Shown piece after piece: positions 20,001-30,521 of a DNA stretch of 30,567 bases (position 1 is the first letter of the stretch; each line of letters opens with the position of its first letter). The notes under the pieces are model-generated. The model ran no database searches and was not told the DNA's origin. It saw nothing but the letters and a program-made list of their open reading frames with translations. Origin of the DNA: Priapulus caudatus (lineage: Eukaryota; Priapulida; Priapulimorpha; Priapulimorphida; Priapulidae); contig NW_014577257.1 in NCBI RefSeq assembly GCF_000485595.1, positions 193,716 to 224,282 on the forward strand, read 5' to 3'. The position numbers and the translations under genes were made by a program.

Positions 20001-20173
20001 GCCCCTCACGCTGCCTCCCATCTCACCCCTCCACGCTCCTGCCCATCTCACCCCTCACGCTCCTCCCATCTCACCGCCATCACCTCCGTCCATCTCATCC
20101 CTTCACCGTCCTCCCTATCTCACCCTCACCGTCCCTCCCATCTCACTCGCTCACGCTCCTGCCCATCTCACGA
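17042..20173. repeat. 22-bp pyrimidine-rich satellite array (second array)
   Basis: The same unit as at 2085-4539 (core CACCTCCTCCCATCTCA), less regular in the first 150 bp, then dense to the assembly gap. Stray G insertions (CTGCCC, CACGCTCC) are frequent and look like either unit variants or uncorrected read errors. Open frames of up to about 1,000 codons cross it and the gap; these are artefacts of stop-poor sequence. The true length is unknown because the array runs into the N run. Confidence 0.92.
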
Positions 20174-20198
20174 NNNNNNNNNNNNNNNNNNNNNNNNN
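20174..20198. other. Assembly gap, 25 N
   Basis: Exactly 25 N. The left side is satellite; the right side restarts with the same bases as position 1 of the window. A fixed small N count usually stands for a gap of unknown size. Confidence 0.99.
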
Positions 20199-22282
20199 TC
20201 ATCTCTCTATAGTCTTCAGGTCAACCTTCGTACACCACAAACGCGAGATACCCCCTAACCAATTTTAAACTGCATATTCAATTAACAAAATATCAAACTC
20301 TTCTTTGCGATCAGCACTCATTCATTTACTGTCGTCCACCTCCAAATCTACTCCCTCAAAACCAACCTCCCAATGCACGTCAAATCCCTCTCTAACAATC
20401 GTCCCAAATCCATCACAAAAAAAACCCCCCGTACTCAGAATTCAAACTCTCCTACCTCCCGCGATCTCAGCTAACCCGCTCACCTCGTCCTATCTCACCA
20501 CGCCAGCGGGACTAAATCTCACCTATCTACCATGACAAATATCGGTTTCCCCTGTCGCTCCCTACTTCCATCTTATCCCTTCAAATCCTTAAATGATGCC
20601 CTCCTCTACTACACTATATACACAAACCATACTTATCATATGAACACCCATTCCAATTAGCCACACTCACTCCCTTCTCATTTTTAAATCCTCCATAACA
20701 TCTTCTTGCAAAATAACGATTCGCCCCCCTCACCGAGATATCCTTCGCGCCCATATCTGCAAATCCGCCACACCTCCCCACCGTGTCTAGGCCGAATCCA
20801 CACTTCTACACGTTACTACCGCGTCCAAAAACCAATACCTCTTATCCATAATTCAATACTCAACTTGCTGGGGAGAAGAAGAGGGGAACCGAGGAAGTGG
20901 CTGGAAACACCCCCTCACACCGCTCCCGCAGCGCCCGTAATCGTGCATCGAGAGAAAAGCACGCGTTTGTATCAGCGAGGAACAGGGCAGGCAAGGCAGG
21001 CCGTCCCTCCCGCGTTAATCTCCAACTCAACACAGCAACTCCAAAAGTGTCCTTTTTTGTTGACGGGGTTTCTAAAACCCATGCCCTACACCCCTCAACG
21101 GCGCATTCTCTTTACCATAAACCAAACCCCATGTCTTCCAATACCACACATTAACTCACCTTTTACAACTAGGCTCCTGCCCATCTCACGCAACACCTCA
21201 CAACCTGTTCTCTGCCATGCATATATCCCTCAACACCCCCCCACTCAACCATATTTAAATGCATATTCTCAAAATCCTTTGTTTTACTAAATCTCAAAAC
21301 ACAAAAAACACTTCAACCACAATCTTCTGTGACACACTATTGCGCATGCGCTAACACACCTAAACTACCAGATCCTGTCATGTATCCTAACTCCCACCTG
21401 GTTCTACTACTCCTCACCAATCTCAAATCCCCTCAAACCTCTCCCCATCTCGCCGCACCCTTTGCGACACCTCTTTTACATTTGCAATTATTCCCTTCCT
21501 GCTATTTCCCTCAGAATCTGACATCCCTCCTTACAACTCACACTTCCAACATATGATCACATCTTCAAAAACCCAATAAACTATGCTAAGGATACCACTC
21601 CCAACTCTTCTCCATCTCTTAAATTCATAAGCTCCTATTCGTGCACAAACTACCGAAAACCTTCGTCCTCCACGACGACTATCTCTCTTAACAACCCCAC
21701 CACGTCTTAACTCCACCACACGCACACCATCCACCCCCTCATCGACGCCGCTACCCTCCCTCGCACGAAGTCTCTCAACCCCCGCACCTCCATCCCCCTC
21801 CCTCATCTCTTCATCCATAACGCCCTCAAAACCTCCTCCCATCCCCTCACGAAGCACCGCCTTAAATTTCGCCCCCTAGCAATCCGTCACCACATCCGTC
21901 CACCAATCAATAGCAGTATCCGCGTATTATGTGAGCCTCTCCGCCATTATTGAGCTCTAACATTACTATCTAATCCTCCACTACCATCGTGTCTTCGAAC
22001 ACCCACATCCCAGCTCACACCCGTGCGCCTCCTCCATAACCAACTAAAGCACTATCCCCCACGATCGTACACTTCAGCTGCTCGCAGTGCTCCCCACGAC
22101 AAACTCACTCCCACACCATCTCAAATTATATCACTTCTATGCCTAACCACCTCCGTCCCATTCCTCAACCGCCCCCCTCCTCGAGCGGCTCGAACATCGG
22201 CCCATCTCTCAACCACCCACTCACACCGTTTTAAAATCCACCATCATACATTTGGTGCCCATCTCAAATCCCTTACAATTCG
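20199..22282. repeat. Degenerate G-poor satellite-like region (right copy)
   Basis: Same as 1-2085 at a constant offset of 20198. No difference was seen, including in the translated frames. The normal-composition island is at 20866-21058. Confidence 0.6.
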
Positions 22283-24737
22283 CGTACCTCGTCCACTCTC
22301 ACTCCTCAACCTCCTCCCATCTCAACCCCTCACCTCCTCCCATCTCATCCACTCCGAAACCTCCTCCCATCTTATCCTTCCACCTCCTCCCAAATTCTCA
22401 CCCCAGCACTCCTCCATCTCGCCCCCTCAACCTCCTCCTAATCTGCACCAACTCAACGACTCCCTCCCATCTCTCCCGTGCACATCCTCCCATCTCAATG
22501 GCCCCCTCACCTCCTCCCATTCTCACATCCATCACCACCTCCACATCTGCATCCCTTCAACCTCCTTCCCATCTCACCGCCCCTCACCTCCTCCCATCTC
22601 ACCGCCAAACCTCCTCCCATCTCATTCCTTACCTCCTCCGCATCTCACCCCCTCACTCTCCTCCCATCTCACCAAACCTCCTCCATTCTTCAATCTCTTT
22701 ACTCCCTCAGCATCTCATACCCCATCACTTTCTCACCATTCTCCACTCCCTCACACCTCCCATTCTCATCCCTTCACCTCTCCCATCTCACCCACTCACC
22801 TTCCTCCCATCGTCATCCTCACCTCCTCTCGCATCTCACTCCCTCACCTCCTCCCATTCTCAGCCCAAACCTCCTCCGCATTCTGCATTCCCCTCACCTC
22901 CTCCATCTCACCCCCTCACCTCTCCCCATCTCTGCCCCTCATCTCCTCCTATGTCACCCCATCACCTCCTCCCATCTCTCCCAGATACCTCCTCCCATCT
23001 CACCCGCTCACCTCGCTCCCATCAATCGCCCTCCTCCATCCCTCGGCATCTCTAACCCTTCATTCTCCTCGCCATTTCATCCTTCACGCTCCTCTCCAAT
23101 TCCATCCCCTTCAGCCTCCTCTAATCATCTATTCCGACCATTACATCCTCCTCGAATCCTCAACCACCCTCACCTCTCTCGACCATCTGCATCTCCCTCA
23201 ACCTCCTCGCCATGCTCATCCCCTCAGCTTCATTCCATCTCACCCCTATCACTCCTCCATCTCATCCCTTCAGCGCTCTTCACATCTCATCCCCCACATC
23301 CATCCGCATCTCACCCCCTCGACTGCACTCCCACTCCCCCCTCACCTCCCTCCCATCTCATCCCGCTCGAACCTCTTCCCATCTCATTCCGCGTCAGACC
23401 CCTCACTCTGCATCCCTTTCACCCCTCCCATCTTCATCCGCCTCACATCGCCTCCCAATCTCAATTCCCCTCACCACTCCATCTCATCCCCTCACCTCTC
23501 TTCCATCTCAACTCTCCTTCACCCTCCCATCTCATCCCCTCACAGTCCTCCTCATCTCACTCGCCATCACTCCTCCCAATCTCACCCCATCACCTGCCTC
23601 CCATCTCTACCCCCTCACCGTCCTCTCCATCTCATCATCCCTCAACCTCCTCGCCATCCTCCCCCATCAAACCGCCTCTGAGTAGGCCAATCTCACGCCC
23701 TCTACCGTCCATCACCATCTCGCCCCTCATCTCACTCCCATCTCACACCCCCTCACGCACTCCTCCCATCTCATCCCTTCACCTCCTCCCATTCTCACCC
23801 CTCACCTCCTCGCTATCTCATCCCCCTTCACGCTCCTCCCATCTCACTCACCTCCCTCCATCCCCATCTCACCGCCTCAAGCTCCTCCCATCCTCACCAC
23901 CTCACCTCCTCCGCGATCTCACCCCTCACCTCCTCCCATCTCAACCCCTCACCTCCTCCTATTGCATTCCCCTCCAACCTCTCCATCTCACCCCATCCAC
24001 CTTCTCGCTATCTCATCGCCCTCACCTCCTCCCATGCTCATCCCTTCCACCTCCTCCCATCTCACCCCTTCAACCCCTCCCATCTCATCCCTTCCACTCC
24101 TCGCCATTTATTCGCCCCTCACCTCCTCCCATCATCACGCCCTCACCGCAGTCCTCCCATCTCACCTCGCTCACCTCCTTCCGCAATCTCACGCTCCTGC
24201 ACGCTCCTCCCATCTCACACTCCCTTCACCTCTACCTCCCATCTCACCGCCTCCACCTCCTCCATCTCATCCTTCACACTCCTCCCAGTCATCCCTTCAC
24301 CTCCTCCTATTCACCGCTCACTTCCTCCCATCTCCATCCCTTCACTCCTCCTTCTCACCCCTCACCACCTCCCTCTCACCCCTCACCTCCTCATCTCACC
24401 CTCACCTCCTCCCATCTCACCTCCTCACCTCCTCACCTCCTCCGCTCTCATCCCTTCACTCCTCCCATCTGACCACCCTTGCACCTCCTCCATCTCATCC
24501 CTTACCATCCTCCCATTCCCATCCCTTCACCGTCCTCCCCATTCATCCCTTCACCTCCTCCATACTCACCCCTCACCTCCTCCCATCTTAGCGCTCATCC
24601 CTTCACCTCCTCCCATCTCATCCCCTCACCTCCTCTACCATCTCATACCCCCGTCACCTCCTGCCCATCTCATCCCCTTCACCTCCTCCCATCTCGCACC
24701 CTGCACCTCTCGCTATCTCACCCCCTCCACCTCCTCT
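22283..24737. repeat. 22-bp pyrimidine-rich satellite array (right copy of 2085-4539)
   Basis: Identical unit order and identical unit variants to 2085-4539. In a rapidly changing tandem array, exact sharing of all variants over 2.4 kb means the two copies are either the same molecule represented twice or separated extremely recently. Confidence 0.9.
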
Positions 24738-25058
24738 CCGGTACCGGTGGTGTAAGCGTTACGCTGCCGCGGGCCAACAGCCGGCGGCCGGTGCGGGCGG
24801 AGGCAGACGAACACAAACAAACAGCGCGCGTTGCTCGCGCTTGTTTAAGTGCCGGAAGCGCGTGGCTAATTCACCATTCACCTCGAGCTGCAACCATTAA
24901 ATGATGCGTTAACCGCGGCAGCGGCGGCAGATAAAAAGCGATCGCTGCTGCTTTTGGGAATTCGCGCCACCTGCCGGCCGTGACTAGCAACTACCGCTAA
25001 CCGGCGGCAAAAAGTCCGAGAAATGCGTTCCAGGCGTCGATGAAAGAGAAGCGGACAG
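24738..25058. other. CpG-rich single-copy patch (right copy)
   Basis: Copy of 4540-4860 without visible difference; no gene recognised. Confidence 0.45.
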
Positions 25059-25206
25059 AGAGGAGAGAGAGACAGAGATATTGAAGGGCGGAGGGATGAA
25101 GAGAGACAAATAAACAAGAGCTACAATCGAGAGAGAGAGAGAGAGACGCGAAGAGAGAGAAAGAGAACGAAAGAATAGATAATGATCGATACGATCGATC
25201 GATCGA

Positions 25207-25241
<35 letters not shown>

Positions 25242-25282
25242 CATAGATACGATAGATAGATAGATAGATAGATAATTAGATA

Positions 25283-25314
<32 letters not shown>

Positions 25315-25353
25315 TATAGATAGATAGATAGATATGATAGATAGATAGATAGA

Positions 25354-25396
<43 letters not shown>

Positions 25397-25402
25397 AGAT
25401 AT

Positions 25403-25440
<38 letters not shown>

Positions 25441-25483
25441 ATAGATAGATAGCATAGATAGATAGATAGATAATGACTAGGTA

Positions 25484-25548
<65 letters not shown>

Positions 25549-25570
25549 CGAGAAAAGAGAAAACGAAAGG
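25059..25570. repeat. GA and GATA microsatellites (right copy)
   Basis: Same order as 4861-5400. It is identical up to 25331; beyond it the GATA units are more regular than in the left copy (fewer AGCATAG interruptions), and the following GA tract differs by small indels. Confidence 0.92.
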
Positions 25571-26165
25571 TATGGATAATGGGGCGGAATGGAGAAAGAG
25601 AAATGTCTGTGAACGCATAATATATTATACATGTTTAATAATATACGAGAGAAGAGAATAAAAACGCGCTGAACACATTTTTGCATGTGATGCGTTTTCG
25701 ATCAGAATTTTCCAAAAACCGTGACGTAAGTATTTATGAGCGATTGCAGGCGAGAGTACGGTCTGGAGTGAACTGTATGTTATAACTGGCAAATTTATTG
25801 AGGCTTACCGATACGGTTTTTTTTACGCGCGCCTGGCTATCGCCCGCAAGAACAAGTTAACATTTGATAGCAGCAACTCATTTCGTACGTTTTACAAGTA
25901 GACGCGAATGAAAGGATGAAGAAAAAGAAACGAAACTAAGACGGGAAAGAAAATTAGAGACTGGTGAGCAGTATAAATAGGGCAGAGAGACGAGAGTGAG
26001 AGAGAGAGAAGAGAGAGAGAGAGAGAAGAGAGACGTCGGAGAGAGCGTGCAAGAGCTAGGCGTGCGAATATAAAAAGAGATACACCATTAAAAAGATACA
26101 TTTGGGAGGAATGCTAGGAGAAAAGAAGGCATGTGCGTGAGTGTGTCGTAAGAGAGGAGAGAGAG

Positions 26166-26208
<43 letters not shown>

Positions 26209-26811
26209 TAGACTAGAGAACCAAAAAGAGAGAGAGAGAGAGCGTGCGTGTAGGGGCGATTGCAAGGGTCGGAAAGAGACTCATATAGCGGATGCTTGAA
26301 CGAGCCACGCGCGCAGTGCATGTACGCGTAGCACGGCGCCTCGTTTCTCCAGCGCATGCAGACACATCAGCAGCAGCGGGCCGCAGGTGTACGCACGTAC
26401 CCGACGCTTAGCAAAAGTTCACGCAATCGTCCTCGCAGCTCTGCGCCACAAACAAAAAACAGCCTCACGCCGGAGATCACGGCAGAGGTTTTTTTCGGCA
26501 TAATCTTTTTCTGCTTCTGCAGCTAGCAGACGCCGGAGGCAGGAACGGTGCTGCTCCGCATGCACAGAGGTGCCATCAATATCCCGGTCCGTCGCCTCCC
26601 GCCGCACCATCCATATATTGTATTTACAAGTACAACTATTATATAGGGCGTAATATAATTATTCAGCGTATATAGCGTGGTGGCATTAGGTACGGCCATA
26701 AACGTCTATGTCTGCGAGCGAAAATTTGAGCAAACACAATTTTCCGCCCCCCTTCCTGGTTTATGTAAGCGCCTGCCGCTTTCTCTATAAAATTGTGTCG
26801 CTGTGTGTTAT
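25571..26811. other. Diverged copy of single-copy DNA, including a (GA)n tract
   Basis: Counterpart of about 5370-6627. Differences are dominated by one-base gains and losses, for example GCATGTGATGCG against GCATGCTGATGCG. A (GA)n tract lies at about 26150-26245. No gene was seen; the frames are shorter than in the left copy because of the indels. Confidence 0.5.
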
Positions 26812-27147
26812 GCCGCCATGGGGCGAACGTTAGTTCCCTATGCGTTGGTCGCCTAATCACAAGCACAGCGACGACACAGCGTCGCGTGGTTGACAAGTAA
26901 CACCAGCGTTGCTAAGCGTAGTAAACAGTAAGCGTCGGCTGGTCCCATGCAGCAAGACAAGTCATTGTTGCCATAGCGACGCATGCGTTGAATTGCTTAG
27001 GCGCCTGTTGGTTGGTCCCGCAGCGACGCACAACATGGTTTTAGCGAACACATCGCAATTGATTGCTTGGTGTCGTCGGTTGGTCGCCTGGGCAACAGCG
27101 CTGCGTTAGTTTGCATAGCAATCGTGTGGCGTTCATTACCTAGTGAT
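26812..27147. repeat. X-box-like minisatellite (right copy)
   Basis: Counterpart of 6628-6945. GTCGCCTAATCAC (26848-26860) is preserved exactly; other units carry indels, for example GTTGCCATAGCGAC (26967-26980), where the left copy has GTTGCCTAGCGAC. The period of about 23 bp is still visible but less even. Confidence 0.75.
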
Positions 27148-27234
27148 GAGTTTCTAAGCGGACAAGCAGTATGCTTGACTTACTCGATGCTGGCATGCTG
27201 CTCGCCCATAGCTTTTAATTCCGAGACAATTGCC

Positions 27235-27745
27235 CCTTCTTTGCTTTCTCTGTCTTACTAAAATTCACAACACCCATAAATTCCTCGCTAATTTCTCGCC
27301 CTTCCGCCCCCTTTTTCAAACCGCTCTCTTCTTTGCCCACCTCTCTATTCTCCTTCGTCCTCGCCCTCGCCATTTCCCCTCTTCTCTCCTTTATCTTCGC
27401 TCTATGGCTTTTTTTTCTCAATATTAATAATTATTCTCATTAATCTAATCTCATGCTCTTTCCCGCCTCTCATCTCTCTTCATGTTGTGGCCCTTTCCAT
27501 CTCCAGTCTCTGTTGTGCCGCCTTCTGTTTACTTTCTTCTCTATTGTACTTTCTTTTCTTTCTTTTCATTCTCTTTCTGCTTCTTTCTTTATTGTCTATC
27601 TTTTCACTTTCTATTCGTATTTCGTCGCTCTCTCCTCTTTCCCTTTCAACGAACTTTCTCGCGCTCATCTTGATTTTTTTTTCTCTCTCTCATTCTCTCT
27701 TTGCCTATTCTCCCTCATGTCTCTATTTCTTTCTTTCTCTGGCTG
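27235..27745. repeat. Polypyrimidine CT-rich tract (right copy)
   Basis: Counterpart of 7030-7515, with shifted frames due to indels. Phe/Leu/Ser open frames are compositional. Confidence 0.87.
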
Positions 27746-27812
27746 GCTCCATTTCTGTTTCATGCATGTACATCTGTATCATCGTGCTTGCGCGTGCAGG
27801 GTTGCGTTATTC

Positions 27813-28400
27813 GTGAATGCTCTTAAAGTGTGTATTGCGAGTCAGATATATATATTATAATATATATATATAATATATATATTATGATATATATATAGTA
27901 TATATATTATAAATATAGGCTCAATATAGCCTCACCTGACAGCGAAAATATCACTGATTACACCAAACATTAAAAACACACCAAAGATTTTATGCAGTTA
28001 TATAGCATAGAAAATTTGGATATGAACACATGTAACAGGCAAATGCATTTTATCGTGTCGCGCATAATGCCTAAATGGCAGAATGGTAAACCTTGTATTT
28101 GTGTCGGTGATTATATGAAAACAAGTGCATGATTTGAGAAGCCTGTACTTTGTCTAATGGCAGATAAGCGGCATGGCACACATAGCTAATTCCATACTTC
28201 GGCTAGTTTCAAGATGACAACAACGATTGTTTACCAAATAGTAGTTCGAAACTAGGCACTTTTTGGTGAACTACCGCAAGGTTCTAAGACATTTTATTGT
28301 TACTCTTAGACAATTTCTTCTGCTTACTCAAGCAAAACGGAGGTGTCATGAAAAGTCGGTGTAAAACACTGGAAACTCTCGCAATAGTAGCTTTAAGGAA
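27813..28400. other. AT-rich single-copy DNA after the duplication end
   Basis: Begins with sequence unrelated to 7581 onward. At about 27845-27910 there is a self-complementary run of TATATATTATAATATATA type. The remainder is AT-rich with no gene recognised; 28210-28340 weakly resembles 15900-16015. Confidence 0.4.
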
Positions 28401-28597
28401 GACGGGTGCGCGCAAGCATAAATATGTGCGCATGCATGCGTGGCAGCGATCCCACTAATGACACGGCGGGTATGCTTCAACTGATTTACACCGATCTAAC
28501 GCGGACATCGCATTTTTCACTAAATCTTGACTACACTTCGTCCGTCATAATCGGTCTCGTTAGGACAAGGGGAGGGAGGGATGGTAGCACGCGACAT

Positions 28598-28605
28598 TAT
28601 ATAAG
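28598..28605 (+). promoter_or_regulatory. Possible TATA box
   Basis: TATATAAG flanked by G/C-containing sequence (GCGACAT upstream, GATCTGCTGACTGG downstream), with a G-rich run (GGGGAGGGAGGG) about 25 bp upstream. This is the layout of a TATA promoter, but no following open frame or transcript evidence is visible and the next 300 bp become AT and GT repeats. Confidence 0.25.
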
Positions 28606-28696
28606 GATCTGCTGACTGGAGACGAGAGGACTTGAGAGTTCGGCGAGGTCGAATTCACTAATTTAATAACCTAATAAGTTATTTGCACAAGCTATT

Positions 28697-28790
28697 AATA
28701 TTATAATAGGTATATAGTAATCTATATATTATAATACTAATATATATATAATTATATATATATATAATATATGATGTTGTGTGTGTGTGG

Positions 28791-28848
<58 letters not shown>

Positions 28849-28868
28849 GATGTTGTGTGTGTGTGTGT

Positions 28869-28918
<50 letters not shown>

Positions 28919-28980
28919 TGCACGTGTGTGTGTGTGTGAGTGTTGTGTGTGTGCGCGCGCGTGCGTGTATACACATATAT
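28697..28980. repeat. AT tract followed by (GT)n microsatellite
   Basis: ATAATATATATAT-type sequence (28697-28772), then interrupted (GT)n to about 28950 and a short GCGCGCGTGCGTG end. Cys/Val and His/Thr frames are repeat translations. Confidence 0.92.
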
Positions 28981-29340
28981 GAACTATAATACGTGTAGTA
29001 TAAATAGAAACCAACGTCGCCGCTGTACATAGGACGGCTGACGTAATACGTTATCGCGTTAATTTCAATGTGACAACTTCCTCCTTCGCCTTCATCAAGC
29101 GGGCTCGAGTATCCCCTTGCTCGCCTCGCCGACCGTGAGACACGGAAAGAGAGAGATGCACGCGCGAACATTTTTTATTGTTCGTCTTTGCATCGCGTAA
29201 CTGATCTGTCTCAGCGGTTCGCGTTTTTTCGCTTTCGTGCGTTCGCGACACGCATGCACGTACACGCACGTTCACGCGATGAACGAATTCGGGTTCGCTG
29301 TCGCTCGCTTGCTCGCGGTTTTTAATGTGCCCACGTAGGA
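28981..29340. other. Single-copy CpG-containing DNA, no gene recognised
   Basis: A - strand frame of 114 codons (29051-29395) has no recognisable motif and runs into GA repeat. CpG is frequent (TTCGCGACACGC; CGTTCACGCGATG). Confidence 0.35.
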
Positions 29341-29622
29341 GCGACAGAGATAGAGAGAGGAGTGTCTTAGAGAGATGGGAAGAGCAACAGAGCAAAAGAC
29401 ATAGAGACAGACAGAGTGATACGGGAAGTAGAGAGAAAAATCTTAGAGCGGGGCAGAGAGAAGAGTCTGAAATGGAGGGGAGAGAGCGAGAGATGGAGAG
29501 GTAGAGAAATAGGTCTGGCAGAGAGAAACGAGGAAAGAGGAGAGAAGAGGCTAAGAGAGAAAATGAGAAAGAAACGAGTCGGGGAGGAAATTAGAGAGAA
29601 AGGAAAAGTGGCATAGCTAGAA

Positions 29623-29659
<37 letters not shown>

Positions 29660-29716
29660 GAGAGAACGAGAGAGAAAGAGAGGGAGAAAAGCCAGAGACC
29701 AATAGAGATAGAGAGT

Positions 29717-29759
<43 letters not shown>

Positions 29760-29795
29760 TGTGTGTGTGTGTGAGAGAGAGCGAGAGAGAGAGAG

Positions 29796-29849
<54 letters not shown>

Positions 29850-29880
29850 CGAGAGAGAGCCAGAGAGAGAGAGAGGTGGT
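29341..29880. repeat. Compound GA/GT microsatellite
   Basis: GA-rich low-complexity sequence, then (GA)n at about 29625-29655 and 29718-29756, (GT)n at 29757-29772, (GA)n to 29798, (GT)n at 29799-29840, and (GA)n again to about 29873. Alternating blocks of two dinucleotides share one strand orientation. Confidence 0.92.
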
Positions 29881-30360
29881 GGAGAGCGCGCAAACGAAAT
29901 AGAGAGCTTACGCGATACCGTGCGGCTGCGGCGTTCGATGCCTCTAGGCATAATTACGTGCTCGGATTTTTGCATATGTTAGTAATATATATCGCTCGTT
30001 AGCGCGCCGAGCACCGGCCCACGCGGTGGCGCCAGCATCGGCGTGACATCGCCGATACTCCATCATGTCAAAACACCCCTTGGCTGCATCGCAGTCACGA
30101 CGGCGCGTGAGAGCATCGGACAAAAATCGTCCGACCGGATCCATTAAAGTGTCGGATCCGTCCGTCGGTGCGACCGACATTTGTAAACGATTAGCGACCC
30201 CGGCGGCGAGAGATCGTCTGCCTTCCGTATCGCGTTACGTCATCGGAGATGCGCGTAGCTGACAATAAATCTCTCAGCTGTGCGCAGCTTCATTTGCGAT
30301 CACGCGCGCCGGGAAGATCGTTCGTTACAGCATCGCGCGAGCAATTAGTTCTCCTCTGAT
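29881..30360. other. CpG-rich single-copy DNA with short overlapping frames
   Basis: A + strand frame at 30065-30262 (65 codons, Arg/Ser-rich) is followed by AATAAA at about 30266. A - strand frame at 29944-30180 (78 codons) overlaps it. Neither has a recognised motif, and CpG-rich DNA has few stops, so no gene is called. Short local repeats occur (CGGATCC twice within about 25 bp; CGTCCG/CGGACG-type inversions at 30115-30170). Confidence 0.35.
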
Positions 30361-30369
30361 GCAAGGGAA

Positions 30370-30521
30370 GGAGAAGGAGAGAGAGAGAAAGAGAGACGAG
30401 ACTGAGAGCAAGAGAGGAGATGAGTATGGGAGAGAGAAAGAGAGAAAGAGAGAAAGAGAGAAAGAGAGAAAGAGTGAGGGGAGAGCGCACCAGCGAAAGA
30501 GAGAGAGGGGAGAGATCGAGC

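Larger units (their letters stand above)
20199..27812. repeat. Long direct duplicate of 1-7580
   Basis: 20199-25331 matches 1-5133 with no difference that I could find. 25332-27812 matches 5134-7580 with frequent 1-2 base insertions and deletions, different microsatellite lengths and occasional substitutions. Alignment ends at GTTGCGTTATTC in both (7580 and 27812). An assembly duplication is the favoured explanation; a recent segmental duplication is the alternative. Confidence 0.9.

Noticed and set aside
17197-20268. Open frames of 600-1,000 codons rich in Ser, Pro, His and Leu across the satellite (and similar at 1825-4706 and 22023-24904)
   Set aside because: All three + frames are open together, the sequence is tandem CT-rich repeat with very few stop codons, one frame runs through the N gap, and there is no start context, domain or splice structure.
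30065-30262. 65-codon Arg/Ser-rich ORF followed by AATAAA
   Set aside because: CpG-rich DNA with an overlapping frame on the other strand, no recognised motif, and no upstream promoter or splice evidence.
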